Assembly: GCA_016206385.1 (NCBI GenBank)
Contig: JACQRS010000174.1
Location: forward strand, 1 to 12,125
Length of the DNA stretch: 12,125 nucleotides
Origin: Candidatus Rokuibacteriota bacterium
Lineage (GTDB): Bacteria; Methylomirabilota; Methylomirabilia; Rokubacteriales; CSP1-6
Direction of reading: 5' to 3'
Under the pieces are notes generated by a model. The model was not told the DNA's origin. It did not search any database and saw only the letters and a program-made list of their open reading frames with translations. This document shows, piece after piece, positions 6,358-12,125 of the stretch. Within the stretch, counting starts at the first letter, position 1. Every line of letters begins with the position of its first letter. The position numbers and the translations under genes were made by a program.

Positions 6358-7095
6358 GTGAGACTGCCGCGAGCCGTCCTTGCGATCCTGCTTGCCGGCC
6401 TGCTGCTCCCGAATCCGCCCCTCACGGGGGCGACCCACTCCGAGGGGCGCGACGTCCGCCTGCTCCCGCGTGACAGGATGCGAGCGGTCGTCTACGTGGC
6501 GCTCGGGGACAGCGGGGCGTCGGGCACGGGAGCGAGCCGGCCGGAGTTGGGCTACGCAGGCCGGGTCTACGCCCGCCTGAAGGACCTGTACCCGGCGGCT
6601 CGCATGGTGAACCTTGCCGTCAGGGGCGCCGACTCCCTGTACGTGCTGAATTACGAGGGTCCCCGGGCGGCGGACCTTCGCCCAGACCTCGTCACCCTCT
6701 CGTTCGGGGGGAAGGATGTCCTGCTGCAGAAGGACGTCCGGCAGTTCGAGCGCCACGTCGAGACGATCTTCCGGACCCTTAACGCGAAGACCGGCGCGGT
6801 CATCGTGATGAACCGTATCGGGGACATGGGCCTCTGGCCCGGCTACGTGGCCCTCTATAAGGGCGGGGGGGAGGCGGCGGCCACGGAGCTCTCCGCTCAG
6901 GTGGTCCGTTTCAACGAGGCGCTGGAGCGACTGGCGCACGTGCACGGCGTGGAGCTGGTGGGCGGGGGCGAGGAGCGGCGATACATGTCTCGGGCCAAGG
7001 AGCTGATCGCCCGCGACGGCCTGCATCCGTCCGACGAGGGCCACGCGATCTGGGCGGAGATCGTCTGGGGAGGGGTGAAGGCGCGCCTGCCGTGA
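6358..7095 (+). CDS. Secreted SGNH/GDSL-family esterase-like protein
   Basis: This is an exported hydrolase of the SGNH fold, a family that includes lipases, acyl-esterases and polysaccharide O-acetylesterases. Block I is LGDSGASG with candidate nucleophile Ser52. Block II is NLAVRGADS. Block V is DGLHP with Asp220 and His223. Block III normally reads GxND but here is GGKD, with Lys119 replacing the oxyanion-hole Asn. I start at the GTG at 6358 because it directly precedes a signal peptide (VRLPRAVLAILLAGLLL) and has GAAGGG about ten bases upstream. A GTG at 6310 would add 16 Arg-rich residues and is the alternative. The gene follows the glycosidase-like gene by 69 bases (21 from the alternative start), so it is almost certainly in the same transcript under the sigma-54 promoter and riboswitch. 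A role in deacylating the same polymer is inference. It converges on the NRPS gene with a 25-base gap. Confidence 0.8.
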   Translation: MRLPRAVLAILLAGLLLPNPPLTGATHSEGRDVRLLPRDRMRAVVYVALGDSGASGTGASRPELGYAGRVYARLKDLYPAARMVNLAVRGADSLYVLNYEGPRAADLRPDLVTLSFGGKDVLLQKDVRQFERHVETIFRTLNAKTGAVIVMNRIGDMGLWPGYVALYKGGGEAAATELSAQVVRFNEALERLAHVHGVELVGGGEERRYMSRAKELIARDGLHPSDEGHAIWAEIVWGGVKARLP

Positions 7096-7120
7096 CGTCC
7101 GGCCTGGTGCCATCGGCCGC

Positions 7121-10100
7121 CTAGCCCCCCCCGGCCTTCCCCTGCGCCTCGGCGAGACAGGCCCGTAGCTTCATGGCCAGGACGCGGACGCGGGGCTCAT
7201 CGATGATCGCGGCCTGGTAGCCGGGTACCTCGTGCACCGTCAGCCCGCCCCCGGCCAGCTCGTCCCACCCCATCAGGGGATCGTGGCGGTACCCGAGCGG
7301 GCGCTTCCCGGCGCGGAAGAGAACGACGTGCCCGGGGTAGACTCTGGGGACGTAGGCCAGCACGGCTGTCAGGTTTGCCCGCTGGATGCGGTTTAAGGGG
7401 CTCTCCCGCCTGCCGACGAGTACGTCTATCCGCACGCGGTTCCGGGCGACGATCCGCTTCGCCTTCTGCAGGAGGTATCCCCACTGCTCCCGTGGCGTCA
7501 GCAGGAGGAGGTTGCCGATCTCGAAGTCGATCCGCTGCACGGCACGGCCGACCAGGCTCGCGAGGCCCCGCCTCGTGGGCCCCAGGGCGACGTGCCGGCC
7601 GTAGGTGTCGAGGAGGGCGAGCAGGGCCACGCGCTGGCCGGCCGCGTGGAGCTGCTGGGCCATCTCGAACGCCACGAGCCCGCCGGAGCAGTACCCGCCG
7701 AGGAAGTACGGCCCCTCGGGCTGAAGCGCCCGGATCTCCCCTAAGTAGTTCTCGGCCATCTCCTCAATCCGGGTCGCGGCCGGCTCCTGCCCGTCCAGCC
7801 CTCGGGCCTGGAGGCCGTAGAAGGGCTGATCCGGGGCCAGGTGACGTGCCAGGTCGCGGTAGAAGAGGACGTGCCCCCCGTGGGCATGGACGCAGAAGAA
7901 CGGCGGCTTCGACCCCGCCGGCTGGATGGGCACCAGCGACGACCACGGGGCCGCCCACCCGTCCTCGCGGATCCGCGCGGCCAGCCCCTCGATCGTGGAC
8001 GCCTGGAACAGCGCCGCGAGCGGGATGCTCTTCCCCAGGGCCTTCTCGATCTCTGCGAAGAGGCGGACGGCAAGGAGCGAATGCCCGCCCAAGTCGAAGA
8101 AGCTCTCCCGGATCCCGATCGGCTGCACGTCGAGCACTTTCTCCCACGTCTTCGCCAGCACGAGCTCGAGCGCGTCCCGAGGCGCGGCGAAGGCCCGCTC
8201 CGGCGGTGGAGTCACCTCATCCGGTGGCGGGAGCGCGCGCCGGTCGACCTTGCCGTTCCGGGTGAGTGGCAGTGCGTCCAGCCGCACGAATGTCGAGGGG
8301 ACCATGTAGTCGGGCAGCTTCCGCTTCAGGAAGGCCCGCAGGTTGGCGGACGCTGGTGGCTCCCCTCCGTCGACCGTGAAGTACGCCACGAGCCGCATCC
8401 CACCGGGCGCGTGGTCCCAAGGGACGACGGCGCTGTCCCTGACGGAGGGATGCTGGCCGAGCACGGCCTCGATCTCACCGAGTTCGACCCGGAAGCCACG
8501 GATCTTGACCTGGCTGTCGATCCGTCCGAGGAACTCGAGGTTCCCGTCCGGCCGGTAGCGCACCAGGTCCCCCGTCTTGTACAGGCGCGAGCCTGGCCGG
8601 TCGCCGAACGGGTCCGGGATGAACTTCTCGCGCGTCAGCTCCGGTCGGTTGCGGTAGCCCCGTGCCAGTCCGATGCCTCCGACGTGCAACTCGCCGGGGA
8701 CGCCGACCGGGACGGGCTGGAGGTTGCGGTCGAGCACGTACACCCGGGTGTTGGCGATCGGGCGCCCGATGGGCGGGGCCTGGCTTCCCACGGCTACGGG
8801 CGCGTAGGTCGTCACGACGCTGTTCTCGGTCGGCCCATAGTGGTTCGCCAGGTCGAACGGCAGCGCCCGCTTCGGTCCCGCATGGAGCTTGTCCCCTCCC
8901 GTCAACAGCGCCCGCAGCGCCATGCGCTCTGACCACGGGCCCTCCAGCACCGCCTCGAGGAGCGGCGTCGGGAGGAAGCTGATCGTGATCCGTTCGGTGG
9001 CGAGCCACTCGAGCAGCCGGGACGACGAGACGCGGATCTCCTCCGGGGGCATGTGAAGGCTCGCGCCCGCCGTGAGATACGGCCACAGCTCCCACACGGT
9101 GGCGTCGAACCCGAGCCCCGCGAGGTGGGTCGCGCGGTCCGTCGGCGTGACGGCGTACACCCGCCTGTGCCAGGTCACAAGGTTCAGCAGCCCCGCGTGC
9201 TGGATCTCCACGCCCTTGGGACGACCCGTGGACCCGGACGTGTAGATCACGTATGCAAGGTTGTCGAGACTCGTCGCGACGCCCGGGTCCTCTTCGCTCT
9301 CCTCGGCCATCGCGTCCCAGCCTGAATCCAGCGGGATCACCTTGGTCGAGCCGACCGGCAGCTTCTCCCGTAGGCGCTCCTGGGTAAGGAGGACCGCCAC
9401 CCGGGCGTCATCCAGCATGAACCCGAGCCGCTCCGCCGGATATCCGGGATCGATCGGGAGATACGCCCCGCCGGCTTTGAGGATGCCGAGGATGCCGACG
9501 ACTAGGTCGGGCGAGCGCTCCATGCACACCGCGACCACCGCGTCCGGGCCCACGCCGAGGCCGGTCAGGTGGCGCGCCAGCTTGTTGGCCCGGCGGTTGA
9601 GCTCCTCGTAGGTCAGCCGCTGCTCCCCGCAGGCCACGGCGAGGGCCCCCGGCGTCCGCCCAGCCTGCTCCTCGAAGAGGTGGTGCACGCCGCGATCGGG
9701 GCAGCCGGCCGCCGTGTCGTTCCACTCGACGAGCAGCTGGTGGCGCTCCGGCCCCGTCAGGATCGGCAGGGTGCCGATCGGCTGATCGGGCTTCGCTGCG
9801 ACGCCTGCCAGGAGCGTCCGGAAGTGGTCGAGCATCCGGCCGATGGTGGACCGGTCGTAAAGGTCCGTGCTGCACTCCAGGGTCGCGCTCAGGTCCCGCC
9901 CCGTCTCCGCGACGACCAGGCTCAGGTCGAACTTCGTCGTGTCCGTTTCCACGTCCATGACGCTCAGGGCCAGACCCGGGAGCTCCAGCGGCGGCATCGG
10001 CGTGTTCTGGAGCGCGAACACGACCTGGAACAGGGGATTCACGCTGGGGTCGCGCTCGGGCCGCAGAGCCTCGATCAGCTTCTCGACGGGGAGATCCTGG

Positions 10101-11281
10101 TGGGCATACGCGCCGAGCGCCACCTCCCGGACCCCGCCCAGCAGCTCCCGGAAGCTCAGGTGGCCGGACAGGTCCGTGCGCAGCGGGAGCATGTTGACGA
10201 AGAACCCGATCAGCCCCTCGAGCTCGACGCGGCTGCGCGCCGCGACAGGAGAGCCGACGACGATGTCCTCCTGCCCCGTGTACCGGTACAGCAGGACTTT
10301 GAACGCCGCCAGCAGGAGCATGAACAGGGTGACCCCCTCGCGCCGGGCCAGACCCGCGAGCGCTTCGGCTAGCTCCGAGGATATCGTGACGGAGCGGCGC
10401 GCGCCGCGCAAGCTCTGGACCGCCGGTCGCGGCCGGTCGGTCGGCAATTCAAGGACCGGCGGCGCGCCGGCGAGCCGACCGGCCCAGTAGGCGAGCTGCG
10501 CCTCGAGGACATCACCCCGGAGCCACTCCCGCTGCCAGCCGGCGAAATCGGCATACTGGATCTCCAGCTCCGGTAGCGGCGAGGGCCGCCCCTCCGAGAA
10601 CGCGCGATACAAGGCGGTGCACTCGCGGACGAACACGCCAATCGACCAGGCGTCCGTGACGATGTGGTGCATCGGCAGGAGCAGGACATGCTCCTCACGA
10701 CCGCATCGCAGCAGGGCAGGCCGGAACAGCGGGCCGCGTGACAGGTCGAAGGGCCGTCGGGCCTCCTCCGCGAGCCGGCGCCGCACCGCCGCCTCGCGCT
10801 CGGCGTCCGCGAGGCTCGTGAGGTCGGTGACCGGCAACGCGAGCGGCTCGGCCGGTGCGATCCGCTGGACCGGCTGCCCGTCTACGGTCGCGAACGTCGT
10901 CCGCAGGACCTCGTGGCGCCGGACGATCTCGCTCAGTGTCCGCTCGAGCGCTGGCACGTCCAGCCGACCGGTCAGGCGCACGGCAGCCGGGATGGTGTAC
11001 GCGACACTCCCCTCGAGGCAGTCCGTGAGCCACAGGCGCTGCTGTGCGAACGACAGCGGGAACGGCCCGTCCCGCAAGAGCTGCCGGCGCGGCCCCGCCG
11101 CGCCCGTGGTCTCGGCGGCCCCGCGCAGGAGGGCGAGGATCTCCTCCTTCCGGCGGCTCAACTCAGCGCGTAGCTCGGCCGTCAGCACGCCCCTGGGCGC
11201 GCTGCAGCGGAGCCGGTCGCCGTCCGCCCACAGCTTCGCATCCTGGCTGCGAAGGTGGGCCAGCAGCTCTCGGGTCGTCAT
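7121..11281 (-). CDS. Terminal NRPS module: TubC docking-C-A-T-TE
   Basis: This 1386-residue synthetase adds the last amino acid and releases the peptide. Residues 1-55 form a TubC-type N-terminal docking domain. The C domain (about 66-500) carries HHIVTDA at 205-211 and looks like the LCL type. The A domain (about 520-1010) has YTSGSTGRPKG from 680, YGPTE and NGKVDRR; the hand-read specificity code is DAWFLGHVVK, close to the leucine code DAWFLGNVVK. The T domain has LGGHSL with Ser1068 for phosphopantetheine. The TE domain (about 1115-1386) has GGYCSGG with Cys1198 at the usual Ser position, Asp1225 in the LLDT motif, and VPGYQ with Gln1356 where His is expected. The ATG at 11281 overlaps the upstream gene's TGA as ATGA and has GGAG eight bases before it. 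An in-frame extension to 11536 overlaps the upstream gene and is not real. The product is unknown and would be a peptide at least two residues long. Confidence 0.93.
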   Translation of the reverse strand: MTTRELLAHLRSQDAKLWADGDRLRCSAPRGVLTAELRAELSRRKEEILALLRGAAETTGAAGPRRQLLRDGPFPLSFAQQRLWLTDCLEGSVAYTIPAAVRLTGRLDVPALERTLSEIVRRHEVLRTTFATVDGQPVQRIAPAEPLALPVTDLTSLADAEREAAVRRRLAEEARRPFDLSRGPLFRPALLRCGREEHVLLLPMHHIVTDAWSIGVFVRECTALYRAFSEGRPSPLPELEIQYADFAGWQREWLRGDVLEAQLAYWAGRLAGAPPVLELPTDRPRPAVQSLRGARRSVTISSELAEALAGLARREGVTLFMLLLAAFKVLLYRYTGQEDIVVGSPVAARSRVELEGLIGFFVNMLPLRTDLSGHLSFRELLGGVREVALGAYAHQDLPVEKLIEALRPERDPSVNPLFQVVFALQNTPMPPLELPGLALSVMDVETDTTKFDLSLVVAETGRDLSATLECSTDLYDRSTIGRMLDHFRTLLAGVAAKPDQPIGTLPILTGPERHQLLVEWNDTAAGCPDRGVHHLFEEQAGRTPGALAVACGEQRLTYEELNRRANKLARHLTGLGVGPDAVVAVCMERSPDLVVGILGILKAGGAYLPIDPGYPAERLGFMLDDARVAVLLTQERLREKLPVGSTKVIPLDSGWDAMAEESEEDPGVATSLDNLAYVIYTSGSTGRPKGVEIQHAGLLNLVTWHRRVYAVTPTDRATHLAGLGFDATVWELWPYLTAGASLHMPPEEIRVSSSRLLEWLATERITISFLPTPLLEAVLEGPWSERMALRALLTGGDKLHAGPKRALPFDLANHYGPTENSVVTTYAPVAVGSQAPPIGRPIANTRVYVLDRNLQPVPVGVPGELHVGGIGLARGYRNRPELTREKFIPDPFGDRPGSRLYKTGDLVRYRPDGNLEFLGRIDSQVKIRGFRVELGEIEAVLGQHPSVRDSAVVPWDHAPGGMRLVAYFTVDGGEPPASANLRAFLKRKLPDYMVPSTFVRLDALPLTRNGKVDRRALPPPDEVTPPPERAFAAPRDALELVLAKTWEKVLDVQPIGIRESFFDLGGHSLLAVRLFAEIEKALGKSIPLAALFQASTIEGLAARIREDGWAAPWSSLVPIQPAGSKPPFFCVHAHGGHVLFYRDLARHLAPDQPFYGLQARGLDGQEPAATRIEEMAENYLGEIRALQPEGPYFLGGYCSGGLVAFEMAQQLHAAGQRVALLALLDTYGRHVALGPTRRGLASLVGRAVQRIDFEIGNLLLLTPREQWGYLLQKAKRIVARNRVRIDVLVGRRESPLNRIQRANLTAVLAYVPRVYPGHVVLFRAGKRPLGYRHDPLMGWDELAGGGLTVHEVPGYQAAIIDEPRVRVLAMKLRACLAEAQGKAGGG

Positions 11282-12125
11282 AGCTCGATCTCCTCGCGCT
11301 CGTCCCCAGCCGTGAGCGGAGCCGCCCGTAGATGCTCCACCGTCGCGACGGCCATGTCGACCTTCTCGGCCAGGTCGGCCACCGTGGCCGCCTCGAACAG
11401 GTGGCGCAGGGGCAGCGTGACCCCGAAGGCGTCGCCCAGCCGCGCCATGACCTGCGCCACCAGGAGCGAATGGCCCCCGAGGTGGAAAAAGTCGTCGTGG
11501 ATCCCCACCTGCTCGACTCCCAGCACCTTCCGCCACACGGCGGCGACCACCCGCTCCGTCTCCGTCCGGGGCGCGACGAACGCCGTCTCCAGCTCGGGTC
11601 GCTGCAGGTCGGGCGCGGGGAGCGCCCGTCGGTCCACCTTGCCGTTCGGCGTCATGGGGAGCGCGTCCATGAACACGAACGCGGACGGCACCATGTACGC
11701 CGGGAGTCGCTCGCCCAGCAGGGCGCGCAGCTGGCTGACCGATGGCGCCGGCTTCGACCGCGCGACCACGTAGGCGACGAGTCGCTTGTCTCCCGGGACG
11801 TCCTCTCTCGCCACCACGAGCACCTCGCGCAGGTCCGGGTGCTGCCCCAGGGTGGTCTCGATCTCTCCCAGCTCGATCCGGAAGCCGCGGATCTTGACCT
11901 GGTGATCGATGCGGCCGAGGTACTCGAGGTCGCCGTCGGACAGCCGCCGCGCGAGGTCGCCGGATCGGTACAGACGCGAGCCGGAGTGTGCGTCGAACGG
12001 AACGGTGACGAACCGCTCGGCAGTCAGCTCGGGCCGATTCAGGTACCCCCGGGCCACTCCGGCGCCGCCGACGTACATCTCGCCGGGTACGCCCACCGGC
12101 ACCGGCTGGCGGTGCTGATCCAGGA
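11278..12125 (-). CDS. NRPS, C-terminal part (A domain end and T domain), runs off the window
   Basis: Only the last 281 codons of a longer synthetase are visible; the gene continues past 12125. Visible A-domain motifs are GELHV-like GEMYVGG, ARGY, YRSGDLARR, GRIDHQVKIRGFRIELGEIE and NGKVDRRAL, that is, the end of the adenylation domain including the invariant Lys. A carrier domain follows with FFHLGGHSLL, whose modified Ser is the codon at 11469-11467. The protein ends in an acidic tail (GDEREEIEL), which suits a C-terminal docking peptide for the TubC-type domain that begins the next protein. The specificity residues lie outside the window, so the substrate cannot be read. A GTG at 12102 falls inside a conserved A-domain stretch and is not a start. 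Its stop shares four bases with the next NRPS start, so the pair is translationally coupled. Confidence 0.92.
   Translation of the reverse strand, partial: LDQHRQPVPVGVPGEMYVGGAGVARGYLNRPELTAERFVTVPFDAHSGSRLYRSGDLARRLSDGDLEYLGRIDHQVKIRGFRIELGEIETTLGQHPDLREVLVVAREDVPGDKRLVAYVVARSKPAPSVSQLRALLGERLPAYMVPSAFVFMDALPMTPNGKVDRRALPAPDLQRPELETAFVAPRTETERVVAAVWRKVLGVEQVGIHDDFFHLGGHSLLVAQVMARLGDAFGVTLPLRHLFEAATVADLAEKVDMAVATVEHLRAAPLTAGDEREEIEL

Noticed and set aside
4048..7113. A 1021-codon open frame on the minus strand
   Set aside because: It lies antisense to two genes with clear signal peptides and family motifs, and its sequence is Arg/Gly/Asp/Val-rich with no recognisable domain. It also covers the riboswitch. 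It is a GC-bias shadow.
7096..7120. Bidirectional terminator between the convergent SGNH and NRPS genes
   Set aside because: Only a 5-bp stem (CGGCC 7100-7104 with GGCCG 7115-7119) and no T-run on either strand; too weak to call.
11282..11536. In-frame upstream extension of the terminal NRPS gene
   Set aside because: It overlaps the T domain of the upstream synthetase in another frame. The ATGA overlap and the TubC-like start fix the ATG at 11281.
1..12125. CRISPR array, tRNA, rRNA
   Set aside because: No regularly spaced repeats, cloverleaf-like sequence or rRNA motifs were seen on either strand.

Overview
The window is about two-thirds G+C and densely coded. It carries a lipoprotein signal, Sec signal peptides, a PEP-CTERM surface-sorting tail and a multimodular NRPS. 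This suggests a high-GC, Gram-negative, probably uncultivated soil-type bacterium. Methylomirabilota/Rokubacteria, Acidobacteriota and Myxococcota are all compatible, and I cannot fix the phylum from the sequence alone.

Layout. Positions 1-283 hold no convincing complete gene. They contain a possible 11-codon tail of a gene entering from the left, followed by three copies of a GGCCACATAA repeat (one inverted), which look like the edge of a mobile element. On the minus strand, 284-1153 encodes a small exported PEP-CTERM protein and 1624-3798 encodes a TPR lipoprotein of the PrsT type; both belong to the exosortase/exopolysaccharide world. The 470-base gap between them carries a near-perfect sigma-54 promoter and a strong leader hairpin for the PEP-CTERM gene. 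On the plus strand, 4213-6288 encodes a secreted glycoside-hydrolase-like protein with a carbohydrate-binding N-terminus. It is followed by a secreted SGNH/GDSL esterase-like protein (6358-7095). On the minus strand, 7121-11281 is a terminal NRPS module (TubC-type docking, C, A, T, TE). It overlaps by 4 bases the end of an upstream NRPS gene (11278 to beyond 12125), of which only the end of the A domain and the T domain are visible.

The most striking region is the 414-base divergent spacer 3799-4212. A second sigma-54 promoter (4059-4074) predicts a transcript start near 4085. The transcript then begins with a textbook class I cyclic-di-GMP riboswitch aptamer (4098-4184). A hairpin that buries the Shine-Dalgarno sequence (4187-4212) follows directly before the ATG. 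The anti-SD strand CTCCTC can instead pair with GAGGAG at the extreme 5' end of the transcript, which suggests a translational ON switch. Two secreted carbohydrate-active or esterase proteins would therefore need both a sigma-54 activator and high cyclic-di-GMP. The same sigma-54 consensus precedes the PEP-CTERM gene, so the two sides look like one matrix or surface regulon.

Other oddities are a TE domain with Cys in place of the catalytic Ser and Gln where the His is expected, and an SGNH hydrolase with Lys in place of the block III Asn.
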